5,909 bases of DNA from an uncultured Methylobacter sp. (lineage in GTDB: Bacteria > Pseudomonadota > Gammaproteobacteria > Methylococcales > Methylomonadaceae), in contig CAIKYI010000780.1 in NCBI GenBank assembly GCA_903831545.1, positions 1 to 5,909 on the forward strand, in the 5' to 3' direction. This document shows, in pieces, positions 1 through 5,909 of the stretch. A program made the position numbers and the translations under genes. Under the pieces are notes generated by a model, which was given only the letters and a program-made list of their open reading frames with translations, was not told the origin of the DNA and ran no database searches. Positions within the stretch are counted from its first letter, which is position 1. Each line of letters opens with the position of its first letter.

Positions 1-408
1 ACCTGTACCCGCTGCAAAAATAACAACTCGACCTTTTTCCAGATGCCTGACAGCCCTGCGCCGAATGTAATCTTCACAAACTTGATTGATTTTTAACGCA
101 GACATAACCCTGACTTGCTGTCCGTGTGCTTCCAGCGCATCCTGCATAGCCAGGGAATTAATGACTGTGGCCAGCATTCCCATCTGATCACTCGTTACCC
201 TATCCAATCCTTCTGACGCTTTTTCCGCCCCACGCAATATATTACCACCCCCAATAACCAATCCAACCTGAAGGCCAGCATCACATAACTCTTTAATTTC
301 AGTTGCAAGACGCTTAACGATATCAGCATCAATACTACCACCGGCTTCACTCATTAAAGCTTCACCGCTTAACTTAAGCAAAATTCTCTGGCAAATCATG
401 TTGGTCAT
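1..408 (-). CDS. pyrH: UMP kinase (uridylate kinase), N-terminal part
   Basis: Bacterial UMP kinase phosphorylates UMP to UDP with ATP in the cytoplasm, in pyrimidine nucleotide synthesis. It belongs to the amino acid kinase family and is normally a hexamer of about 240 residues. Only the first 136 codons are here; the frame runs off the left edge without a stop. Visible motifs are [11 protein letters not shown] (residues 8-18, with the phosphate-binding Lys12 and the SGE turn), [12 protein letters not shown] (49-60), the SDQMGMLAT block (73-81, nucleotide-binding helix region) and VVIFAAGTG at the edge (128-136), which in relatives continues into NPFFTTD. The start is taken as ATG at 408. 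A second ATG three codons in (399) is an alternative, and neither has a clear Shine-Dalgarno sequence. The gene follows tsf by 61 bases on the same strand, as in the common rpsB-tsf-pyrH-frr order, so frr would be expected just beyond the edge. Identity is certain; the exact start is not. Confidence 0.96.
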   Translation of the reverse strand, partial: MTNMICQRILLKLSGEALMSEAGGSIDADIVKRLATEIKELCDAGLQVGLVIGGGNILRGAEKASEGLDRVTSDQMGMLATVINSLAMQDALEAHGQQVRVMSALKINQVCEDYIRRRAVRHLEKGRVVIFAAGTG

Positions 409-412
409 TTTA

Positions 413-443
413 ATTATCAGGGGCTAGTGTTTATTGTTGACAA
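413..443 (-). promoter_or_regulatory. possible pyrH promoter in the tsf-pyrH gap
   Basis: On the minus strand TTGTCA (443-438, five of six matches to the -35 consensus) is followed after 19 bases by GATAAT (418-413, five of six to the -10). The spacer is longer than the optimal 17. If used, transcription would begin about at the pyrH start codon (408), giving a leaderless or nearly leaderless message, which would fit the missing Shine-Dalgarno sequence. Cotranscription from rpsB-tsf is the simpler default. This call rests on sequence match only. Confidence 0.28.
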
Positions 444-469
444 CTATTCCACGGCGATTAGCCGAAGAA

Positions 470-1360
470 TTACTGTGTGCCTCGAACTTGTGCCATTACT
501 TCTTCAGCAAAGTTTTCTTCTTTCTTCTCTATGCCCTCACCTACTTCCAGGCGAGAGAATCTAATAACGCTGTTTCCCTTCGATGCAAGCAACTTGGCAA
601 CAGTAAGTTTATCATCCTTAATAAAAGGTTGGCCCAACAAAGTAATTTCAGCCAAAAACTTACTGATACGACCCACTACCATTTTCTCAATGATATCAGC
701 CGGTTTTCCGCTTTCTGCAGCCTGTGCAGAGAAAATCTCTTTTTCTTTCTCAATGAGTTCTGAAGAAACCTGCTCTTCAGATACACAAGCTGGTTTACTT
801 GCAGCGATATGCATCGCAATATCCTTACCTAATTCGTTATCTGCCTTCTCAAGCTCAACGATCACAGCGATTTTATTGCCGTGTAAATAACAAGCTGTTC
901 CACCCGTGGCAGTCTGGTATTTTTCAAATCTTCTGATAGTAATATTTTCGCCCAACTTGGCAACCAGACTGCGACGAACTTCATCAACAACGGTGCCATC
1001 TGCCAAGGTCATTGCCAGCAACTGTTCTTCCGTTTCAACATCAGAATTTAATAAAGCCACTGTTACATTATTGACAAAACTAACGAAATCATCTGCTTTG
1101 GCAACAAAATCAGTCTCGCAATTAACATCAACAATCGCAACCGCTTTACCATCATCACTGACTTTAGCGCCAATAATACCTTCGGCAGCAATACGACCTG
1201 ATTTTTTATCAGCTTTTGCCAAACCGGATTTACGCATGTTTTCGATGGCCAATTCCATATCGCCTTCGGCTTCAACCAATGCTTTCTTACATTCCATCAT
1301 ACCGGAAGCCGTTCTTTCACGTAGCTCCTTAACCATTGCCGCACTAATATTAATACTCAT
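470..1360 (-). CDS. tsf: translation elongation factor Ts
   Basis: EF-Ts is the guanine nucleotide exchange factor that releases GDP from EF-Tu in the cytoplasm so that EF-Tu can bind GTP and aminoacyl-tRNA again. The 296 residues compare with 283 in E. coli. The N-terminal UBA-like domain carries the hallmark VKELRERTASGMMECKKAL (residues 10-28). The core holds NCETDFVAK (80-88), whose TDFV block contains the Asp-Phe pair (84-85) that inserts into EF-Tu. The second core subdomain has IAMHIAASKP (181-190), SGKPADIIEKMVVGR (217-231) and LLGQPFIKDD (241-250), and the C-terminal module reads RLEVGEGIEKKEENFAEEV (270-288). The start at 1360 gives the family's usual N-terminus and has GAGG about 11 bases upstream; Met9 is an unlikely alternative. 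The gene lies 90 bases downstream of rpsB on the same strand, with a terminator-like hairpin in the gap that should lower its transcription relative to rpsB. No key residue is missing. Confidence 0.98.
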   Translation of the reverse strand: MSINISAAMVKELRERTASGMMECKKALVEAEGDMELAIENMRKSGLAKADKKSGRIAAEGIIGAKVSDDGKAVAIVDVNCETDFVAKADDFVSFVNNVTVALLNSDVETEEQLLAMTLADGTVVDEVRRSLVAKLGENITIRRFEKYQTATGGTACYLHGNKIAVIVELEKADNELGKDIAMHIAASKPACVSEEQVSSELIEKEKEIFSAQAAESGKPADIIEKMVVGRISKFLAEITLLGQPFIKDDKLTVAKLLASKGNSVIRFSRLEVGEGIEKKEENFAEEVMAQVRGTQ

Positions 1361-1391
1361 ATTTAGATTTTCCTCATTTATCCATCACTGT

Positions 1392-1419
1392 AAAAACGCC
1401 CCCGTGAGGAGGCGTTTTT
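1392..1419 (-). terminator. rpsB-tsf intergenic terminator/attenuator hairpin
   Basis: Read on the minus strand, AAAAACGCCTCC and GGGGGCGTTTTT pair around a UCAC tetraloop. This makes a 12-bp stem with one G-U wobble, ending in five U residues. On the plus strand the wobble becomes an A-C mismatch, so the structure is better in the rpsB-to-tsf direction. It begins 31 bases after the rpsB stop and ends 31 bases before the tsf start. In E. coli the rpsB-tsf gap is also known to hold a partial terminator. Because no convincing promoter for tsf lies after the hairpin, I infer a leaky attenuator that sets the S2 to EF-Ts ratio rather than a full stop. Confidence 0.8.
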
Positions 1420-1450
1420 GCCTAAACTTTAAATTGTTAAAAAAGTTGTT

Positions 1451-2203
1451 TTATTCTGCTTCAACTTGAACTTCTGCCTCTTCAACAAAATCATCTGCTT
1501 TTGCTGATAATCCCAAACTGGCTGTTTTAGCTTCCATAACTGCTGAAGAAACGCTTTCGCAATAAAGTTTAACCGCACGAATTGAATCGTCATTACCAGG
1601 AATAATGTAATCAATCTTTTCCGGTGAATTGTTCGAATCAACAATACCTACAACCGGAATACCTAACTTTTTCGCTTCACTGATGGCATTTTTTTCATAA
1701 CCGACATCCAAAATAAAAATAACGTCAGGAACGCCTTTCATGTCCTTAATCCCACCTAAACTACGCTCCAGCTTTTCAAGCTCGCGTTCCATGCCTAAGG
1801 CTTCTTTCTTTCCAAAACGTTGATAAAGCGTACCATCTGCTTTCATCGCCTCCAATTCTTTAAGACGATTGATTGATTTCTTGATGGTTTTAAAGTTTGT
1901 CAGCATGCCACCTAACCAGCGATGGTTAACATATGGCATTCCGCAACGTGCTGCTTCTTCCGCAACTACTTTACGCGCTGCTTTCTTGGTACCAACAAAC
2001 AGGACTGTGCCTTTGTTTGCTGACATCTGACCCAGATAATTCATTGCGTCATTAAACATCGGAAGCGTTTTTTCCAAATCAATAATATGGATTTTGTTAC
2101 GTGAACCGAATAGGTAAGTAGCCATTTTAGGGTTCCAATAACGGGTTTGATGTCCAAAATGGACACCCGCTTCAAGCATTTGACGCATTGATACTGCTGA
2201 CAT
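1451..2203 (-). CDS. rpsB: 30S ribosomal protein S2
   Basis: S2 is a late-assembling 30S protein, bound between the head and body on the solvent side and needed for S1 to bind. The 250 residues compare with 241 in E. coli. Family signatures are plain: [19 protein letters not shown] near the N-terminus (residues 9-27), [14 protein letters not shown] (33-46), [15 protein letters not shown] (92-106), the charged helical hairpin around residues 107-150 that forms the coiled-coil protrusion, [17 protein letters not shown] (150-166), and [15 protein letters not shown] followed by [11 protein letters not shown] (181-211). The C-terminus ends in an acidic tail rich in Glu and Val. The ATG at 2203 has a strong AAGGAG Shine-Dalgarno sequence (2214-2209) five bases away. 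It is the first gene of a leftward unit continuing into tsf and pyrH, preceded by a structured leader and its own promoter. In E. coli S2 represses its own operon through this leader, and the same is likely here. Confidence 0.99.
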   Translation of the reverse strand: MSAVSMRQMLEAGVHFGHQTRYWNPKMATYLFGSRNKIHIIDLEKTLPMFNDAMNYLGQMSANKGTVLFVGTKKAARKVVAEEAARCGMPYVNHRWLGGMLTNFKTIKKSINRLKELEAMKADGTLYQRFGKKEALGMERELEKLERSLGGIKDMKGVPDVIFILDVGYEKNAISEAKKLGIPVVGIVDSNNSPEKIDYIIPGNDDSIRAVKLYCESVSSAVMEAKTASLGLSAKADDFVEEAEVQVEAE

Positions 2204-2225
2204 GTGTTCTCCTTAAGATAAATTA

Positions 2226-2243
2226 TCGGAACCTGTGTTCCGA
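2226..2243 (-). promoter_or_regulatory. hairpin just upstream of the rpsB ribosome binding site
   Basis: TCGGAAC and GTTCCGA pair perfectly over 7 bp around an ACAG tetraloop on the minus strand. The hairpin ends 11 bases before the AAGGAG motif, with an AU-rich single-stranded stretch between. No U tract follows, so it is not a terminator. Its place suits a role in ribosome access or in S2 recognition of the leader. Confidence 0.55.
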
Positions 2244-2248
2244 GTTGG

Positions 2249-2303
2249 GTTAAGCCTCCACCTACCCCGCCTGGAAACCAACTACAATCATTTTCAGTTA
2301 AGC
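2249..2303 (-). repeat. two GCTTAAC copies in the rpsB leader
   Basis: The heptamer GCTTAAC occurs twice on the minus strand, at 2303-2297 (in the apical loop of the proposed leader stem) and at 2255-2249. Each copy contains CTTAA, which is complementary to the TTAAG that overlaps the start of the rpsB Shine-Dalgarno region (2216-2212). Five pairs is short, so the match may be chance. Confidence 0.3.
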
Positions 2304-2370
2304 AAGATTGCACCAGCACCCTTCCAAGTGTGACGATAGGTGTGAGTATTTGTTCAAAAACGAACTTCCC

Positions 2371-2399
2371 TTTATACCATATTTACTTTTTCACAACAA
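2371..2399 (-). promoter_or_regulatory. rpsB promoter with extended -10
   Basis: On the minus strand TATAAA (2376-2371) is preceded by TGG, giving the TGn extended -10 form. A weak -35, TTGTTG (2399-2394), lies exactly 17 bases upstream. A transcription start near 2364 follows, giving the leader length expected for this operon. It is the best sigma-70 match on this strand of the divergent region. Confidence 0.6.
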
Positions 2400-2417
2400 G
2401 CCAAAGTCTGTTAAAAT
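2388..2417 (+). promoter_or_regulatory. likely map promoter, overlapping the rpsB promoter
   Basis: On the plus strand TAAAAT (2412-2417, five of six to consensus) is preceded by TGT, again an extended -10. TTTTCA (2388-2393, four of six) lies 18 bases upstream. Transcription would start near 2424, leaving an untranslated leader of about 80 nt before map. The -35 falls inside the spacer of the rpsB promoter, so the two polymerase sites would overlap by about 12 bases. I see nothing else gene-like in the region 2204-2504. Confidence 0.45.
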
Positions 2418-2504
2418 AACTTTATTGAACGGGTACCATAAAAGTGAAAATCGGCTGGAAACGCCTATCACCGTGCCTTTAGCTTTTTAAATTGCCCCAG
2501 GATT

Positions 2505-3269
2505 ATGAGCATAATTATTAAAAACGAATCTGATATTCAAAAAATGCGTATTGCCGGAAAGCTGGCCGCCGAAGTTTTGGAAATAATTGAACCCTATGTT
2601 GTTCCCGGGGTTACTACCGACGAACTGAATCAGATTTGCCATGACTACATCGTTGACGTGCAACAAGCCATACCCGCTCCACTTAACTATCACGGCTTCC
2701 CAAAATCAATTTGCACTTCAGTTAACCAACAGATCTGCCATGGAATTCCAAGTGATAAAAAACTTAAATCCGGTGACATCGTCAATATAGACATCACCGT
2801 TATCAAAGATGATTACCATGGTGATACCAGTAAAATGTTTTGCGTTGGCGAAGTCAGTCCCCACGCAAAACGACTGATAAAAATAACCCAGGAAGCCATG
2901 TTTTTAGGCATTAACCAAGTCAAACCAGGCGCTACTTTAGGCGATATCGGCCACGCCATACAAAAACATGCGGAAAGCAATCGTTACTCGGTGGTTCGCG
3001 AATTTTGCGGACACGGCATAGGCAAAACTTTTCACGAAGAACCTCAAGTACTGCATTATGGCAAAGCAGGTGATGGTGAAGTTCTTGAGGCAGGCATGAT
3101 ATTAACAATCGAACCCATGATTAATCTCGGCAAACGACACATGAAAGTACTTGCTGACGGCTGGACGGCTGTTACAAAAGACCGTAGCCTTTCCGCACAA
3201 TGGGAGCACACTATTTTAGTAACCCCAAGCGGACATGAAATCCTGACCTTACGCCAGGAAGAAATGTAA
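2505..3269 (+). CDS. map: type I methionine aminopeptidase
   Basis: This enzyme removes the initiator methionine from new proteins when the second residue is small, after deformylation, in the cytoplasm at the ribosome. It has the pita-bread fold and uses two divalent metals. The 254 residues compare with 264 in E. coli; the C-terminus stops about nine residues earlier. All five metal ligands are present: Asp96 (NIDITV), Asp107 (HGDTSK), His170 (CGHGIG), Glu203 (TIEPM) and Glu234 (WEHTI). The catalytic-site histidines His79 (CHGIP) and His177 (FHEEP) are also there. There is no N-terminal zinc-finger extension, so it is the short bacterial class (type Ia). The ATG at 2505 matches the family N-terminus. 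Its AGGA (2499-2502) lies only two bases away, an unusually tight spacing that may mean modest translation. It diverges from rpsB, as in E. coli, and is followed by glnD on the same strand after 110 bases. Confidence 0.98.
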   Translation: MSIIIKNESDIQKMRIAGKLAAEVLEIIEPYVVPGVTTDELNQICHDYIVDVQQAIPAPLNYHGFPKSICTSVNQQICHGIPSDKKLKSGDIVNIDITVIKDDYHGDTSKMFCVGEVSPHAKRLIKITQEAMFLGINQVKPGATLGDIGHAIQKHAESNRYSVVREFCGHGIGKTFHEEPQVLHYGKAGDGEVLEAGMILTIEPMINLGKRHMKVLADGWTAVTKDRSLSAQWEHTILVTPSGHEILTLRQEEM

Positions 3270-3283
3270 CAGCTTTGAGCCAA

Positions 3284-3322
3284 CTGACAATTTAATACCC
3301 AACAATAGCATGGCCCTATAAT
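3284..3322 (+). promoter_or_regulatory. possible glnD promoter in the map-glnD gap
   Basis: The 110-base gap holds CTGACA (3284-3289, five of six to the -35 consensus), with TAGCAT (3306-3311) 16 bases on. It also holds a perfect TATAAT (3317-3322) that has no -35 at proper distance and no TGn extension. Either could start a glnD transcript 50-60 bases before the gene. No terminator hairpin with a U tract follows map, so readthrough from map is at least as likely. Confidence 0.33.
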
Positions 3323-3367
3323 TATCTTTTTGGCTTCACCGCCTCACTCGCCTGACAAGTCCGCCAC

Positions 3368-3371
3368 GAGG
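3368..3371 (+). promoter_or_regulatory. ribosome binding site fixing the glnD TTG start
   Basis: GAGG lies eight bases before the TTG at 3380, an ideal distance. It matters because the reading frame has a stop at 3353-3355 and no ATG or GTG before the catalytic motif, so this site decides the start. Confidence 0.7.
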
Positions 3372-3379
3372 TTTTCAGC

Positions 3380-5909
3380 TTGAACAAAAACATTAACGCT
3401 CCGACACACAACCACCTTGTTACAGCTATTGACTTGGTTCCCGCATCAGTTTCAAAATCAATTTTCACACAAGCGGATAGCCTTCAACAATTCAAAGCCC
3501 TTCTAAAACAGAAAGATTCCGAGCTTCGCTTAAAATTCAACCCCCACAAATCAGTTGCCAAACTGCTTAAAGAAAGGTCGGACTTTATCGACAAAGTTTT
3601 AAGCACCTGCTGGGAGCACTTTCTTGACAAGCACGCCAATCAACTAGCACTTTGCGCGGTTGGCGGTTATGGGCGCAGAGAACTTTTCCCCTACTCTGAC
3701 ATCGATCTTGTTATCCTTTTAGACTCTGAAAACACCAGCCCTTATCAGGAGGCCCTGGCTAACTTCTTCACCTTTCTGTGGGATATTGGCTTAAAGCCAG
3801 GACAAAGCGTACGCACCATAAATCAATGCATTGAGGCAGCGCTCAGCGATCAAACAGTCATAACCAGTCTTATGGAAAACCGACTGATTACCGGCAACAC
3901 CCTCCTGCACAAAGCACTGAACAACCAAATCACGCCTGACAAAATCTGGCCATCGGGTCAGTTTTTTGCCGCCAAAATGGAAGAGCAACGGCAGCGTTAT
4001 GCAAAGTTTCATGACACCGCCTATAATCTTGAACCTAACGTAAAAGAAGGCCCGGGAGGATTGCGCGACAGACAAGTTATCGCCTGGGTTTTTAAACGTC
4101 ATTACAACTCTTCAACCCTTAAAGAGCTCATTAAATACGGTTTCTTACCTGAGTCTGAATATTTGGAACTGGTTGCCGCACTTGAGGTTCTCTGGCGGAT
4201 TCGATATGCACTGCATTTATTGACTAACCGCTGCGAAGACCGACTTATTTTCGATTATCAACGAGATCTTGCCCGGCAATTTGGCTTTAACACCGGGCAT
4301 CAACAGTACAATCAGGATGTCGAGCAATTCATGCAATATTATTTTAAAACAGTGCTTGGACTTGAGCGCCTCAATGAAATGCTATTGCAGTTATTTAATG
4401 AGCGCTTTGTTTCTGGAGACGCCGAATATAAATCCATCCCCCTAAATGACAAATTTGTCGTCATCAACGGTTATCTTGAAGCCATTCATGACGACATTTT
4501 CGAACATCACCCATTAGCGTTACTCGAAATATTCCTGGTTCTTGAACAAAATCCATCGATTAAAGGCGTCAGGGCAACAACGATAAGACTAATACGTAAA
4601 AACCTTCATTTGATTGACGATACATTTCGACACAACAAAACCGCCAACCGTCTTTTCATAGAATCCTTTCGCCAACCACGAGGAATTACTGACCAATTAA
4701 GACGCATGAACCGCTATGGCGTATTGGCCGCCTACATCCCCTGCTTTGCCAATATTGTCGCGCGCATGCAATATGATCTGTTTCATATTTACACAGTGGA
4801 CGAGCATACTCTTTTTGTTATTCGCAATTTACGCCGCTTTGCCCTGGAACTCCACTTTGAGGAACTGCCATTCTGTAACGATATATTTCTACTGATATCA
4901 AAACCCGAAGTGCTGTATCTTGCCGGATTATTCCATGACATAGCAAAAGGCAGGAACGGCGATCATTCTGTCATTGGCGAAGAATTTGCCAGACAATTCT
5001 GCGTGCAACACGATCTTTCTCCGCATGATACCAACCTGATTTGCTGGCTGGTGCGCAATCATCTGGTCATGTCGATGACGGCACAACGAAAAGACATCAG
5101 TGATCCCGATGTAATACATCAGTTTGCAATGACCGTAGGCAGTATCGAGTACTTAAATTACCTGTACCTGCTTACCGTTGCCGATATTCGCGCCACCAAC
5201 CCGGAACTCTGGAACGCCTGGAAAGATGCCCTGCTAAAAGAACTCTATTCGGTCACCCATAGCGCCTTGCACAGAGGCTTGCAAAACCCTGTAGCCCTTG
5301 CAGACCGACTGATCGAAAACAAAAAAGAGGCAAAAGACGAACTGACCAAACTAGGCATATCCGAGCCGCTTATCCTCAAATCCTGGCAACATACCGGTGA
5401 TGATTATTTTTTAAGGTATTCGGCTGACGAAATCGCCTGGCATACCATTGCCATAGCCTCATCAAAAGAAGATGAACTACCACTGGTTCTGTTACGCCCA
5501 CAAACTCAACGGGGAAGTGCGGAAGTTTTTGTTTACACAAAAAATGAGGAAGCTATTTTTTCACTCAGCACAGCCACACTTGACCAACTGGGACTTACCA
5601 TTCTTGACGCCAGAATCATGACCACGACCGATGACTACGTTCTCAATAGTTTTCTGGTGCTTGAGCAATCAGGAGAGCCGATCAATGAACTTTTCAGAGA
5701 GGTACATATTTGCACCCTGCTTCGTAACAATCTGTTGCATCACCAAGTCAAGAAACACAAAAATATTCACCGCCAATCAAGACAGGCCAAACATTTCCCC
5801 ATACCCACCAGCATTCAATTTCACACAGATCCGCTCAACAGACACACCATCATTGAACTCATCACTACAGATCATGCAGGGCTTTTATCAAAAATTGGTC
5901 GCGCCTTCA
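3380..5909 (+). CDS. glnD: bifunctional uridylyltransferase/uridylyl-removing enzyme GlnD, C-terminus cut by the window
   Basis: GlnD senses glutamine: when it is scarce it adds UMP to the PII proteins (GlnB/GlnK), when plentiful it removes it, thereby controlling glutamine synthetase and the NtrB/NtrC system. 843 codons are present against about 890 in E. coli, and the frame is open throughout. Domains in order: nucleotidyltransferase with GGYGRRELFPYSDIDL (residues 95-110; metal-binding Asp107 and Asp109); EPNVKEGPGGLRD (218-230) in the linking helical region; HD domain with His476, the His519-Asp520 pair in FHDIAKG, His529, His561 in RNH and Asp602 in VADIRATN; first ACT domain (about 713-785); and the first 20 residues of the second ACT domain (from about 824), which the edge cuts. 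The start is TTG at 3380; the first in-frame ATG is at 3872, after the transferase motif. Both activities look intact. map lies 110 bases upstream. Confidence 0.97.
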   Translation, partial: MNKNINAPTHNHLVTAIDLVPASVSKSIFTQADSLQQFKALLKQKDSELRLKFNPHKSVAKLLKERSDFIDKVLSTCWEHFLDKHANQLALCAVGGYGRRELFPYSDIDLVILLDSENTSPYQEALANFFTFLWDIGLKPGQSVRTINQCIEAALSDQTVITSLMENRLITGNTLLHKALNNQITPDKIWPSGQFFAAKMEEQRQRYAKFHDTAYNLEPNVKEGPGGLRDRQVIAWVFKRHYNSSTLKELIKYGFLPESEYLELVAALEVLWRIRYALHLLTNRCEDRLIFDYQRDLARQFGFNTGHQQYNQDVEQFMQYYFKTVLGLERLNEMLLQLFNERFVSGDAEYKSIPLNDKFVVINGYLEAIHDDIFEHHPLALLEIFLVLEQNPSIKGVRATTIRLIRKNLHLIDDTFRHNKTANRLFIESFRQPRGITDQLRRMNRYGVLAAYIPCFANIVARMQYDLFHIYTVDEHTLFVIRNLRRFALELHFEELPFCNDIFLLISKPEVLYLAGLFHDIAKGRNGDHSVIGEEFARQFCVQHDLSPHDTNLICWLVRNHLVMSMTAQRKDISDPDVIHQFAMTVGSIEYLNYLYLLTVADIRATNPELWNAWKDALLKELYSVTHSALHRGLQNPVALADRLIENKKEAKDELTKLGISEPLILKSWQHTGDDYFLRYSADEIAWHTIAIASSKEDELPLVLLRPQTQRGSAEVFVYTKNEEAIFSLSTATLDQLGLTILDARIMTTTDDYVLNSFLVLEQSGEPINELFREVHICTLLRNNLLHHQVKKHKNIHRQSRQAKHFPIPTSIQFHTDPLNRHTIIELITTDHAGLLSKIGRAF

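Larger units (their letters stand above)
2204..2364 (-). promoter_or_regulatory. rpsB 5' leader, t44/tff-like S2 autoregulatory RNA
   Basis: This is the predicted untranslated leader of rpsB, about 160 nt from the proposed start to the ATG, close to the leader length I recall for E. coli (about 160 nt). In E. coli the leader was first described as the t44/tff RNA and mediates repression by S2. Visible structure in transcript order: a small GTTC/GAAC hairpin at the 5' end; an outer TGGAA/TTCCA pairing (2326-2322 with 2276-2272) enclosing GCAATC/GATTGT (2311-2306 with 2289-2284); a purine-rich stretch at 2270-2255; a 7-bp hairpin (2243-2226); then the AAGGAG ribosome binding site. I found these pairings by eye. 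The function is inferred from position and the known E. coli case, not from a covariance match. Confidence 0.6.

Noticed and set aside
452..464. CGGC/GCCG hairpin between tsf and pyrH as a terminator
   Set aside because: The stem is only 4 bp (plus 3 bp across an internal loop) and no U tract follows on the minus strand.
906..1469. 187-codon open frame on the plus strand opposite tsf
   Set aside because: It lies antisense to an unmistakable tsf, its product is a low-complexity Ser/Thr/Ala-rich sequence, and it has no ribosome binding site. It is a shadow of tsf codon use, as is the one at 477-890.
2041..2319. 92-codon minus-strand frame starting in the rpsB leader and running into rpsB
   Set aside because: It begins at a GTG without a ribosome binding site and overlaps rpsB out of frame. 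An upstream ORF that attenuates rpsB was considered, but nothing supports it.
2308..2490. 60-codon plus-strand frame in the divergent region
   Set aside because: It starts at TTG without a ribosome binding site, lies antisense to the rpsB leader and promoter, and resembles no known protein.
3278..3336. AGCCAA/TTGGCT inverted match after map as a terminator
   Set aside because: The arms are more than 45 bases apart and the U-rich stretch precedes the second arm rather than following it.
3791..4102. 103-codon minus-strand frame inside glnD
   Set aside because: It is opposite the conserved nucleotidyltransferase domain of glnD, with no promoter or ribosome binding site. It is treated as a shadow, like that at 4928-5119.

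Overview
This is a core-genome housekeeping segment from a gammaproteobacterium. The evidence is the protein sequences (S2, EF-Ts, UMP kinase, MetAP and GlnD all read as close relatives of the E. coli versions) and the gene order: rpsB-tsf-pyrH diverging from map-glnD is the arrangement known in E. coli and many relatives. Base composition is moderately AT-rich by eye. The proteins would fit a lineage such as Methylococcales or another non-enteric group, but that placement is a guess.

Layout. Positions 1-2203 hold three leftward genes, transcribed in the order rpsB (2203-1451), tsf (1360-470), pyrH (408 to beyond the left edge, N-terminal 136 residues only). Positions 2204-2504 are a 301-base divergent control region. 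It holds the rpsB 5' leader (t44/tff-like position, about 160 nt) and two back-to-back promoters whose elements appear to overlap. Positions 2505-3269 hold map, rightward. After a 110-base gap comes glnD, from a TTG codon at 3380 to beyond the right edge (843 codons, missing only most of the second ACT domain).

How the genes work together. The left unit supplies translation parts (30S protein S2, the nucleotide exchange factor for EF-Tu) and UMP kinase for pyrimidine nucleotides. A hairpin with a U tract between rpsB and tsf looks like an attenuator that would make S2 more abundant than EF-Ts. The rpsB leader is where S2 autoregulation acts in E. coli. The right unit supplies methionine aminopeptidase for N-terminal maturation of new proteins and GlnD, the uridylyltransferase/uridylyl-removing sensor of nitrogen status acting on PII.

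I found no mobile element, CRISPR array, tRNA, rRNA or unknown gene, and no undescribed system. The points worth a second look are regulatory: the overlapping divergent promoters, the structured rpsB leader, the oriented intergenic hairpin, the obligatory TTG start of glnD, and a possible pyrH promoter placing the transcript start at the start codon.
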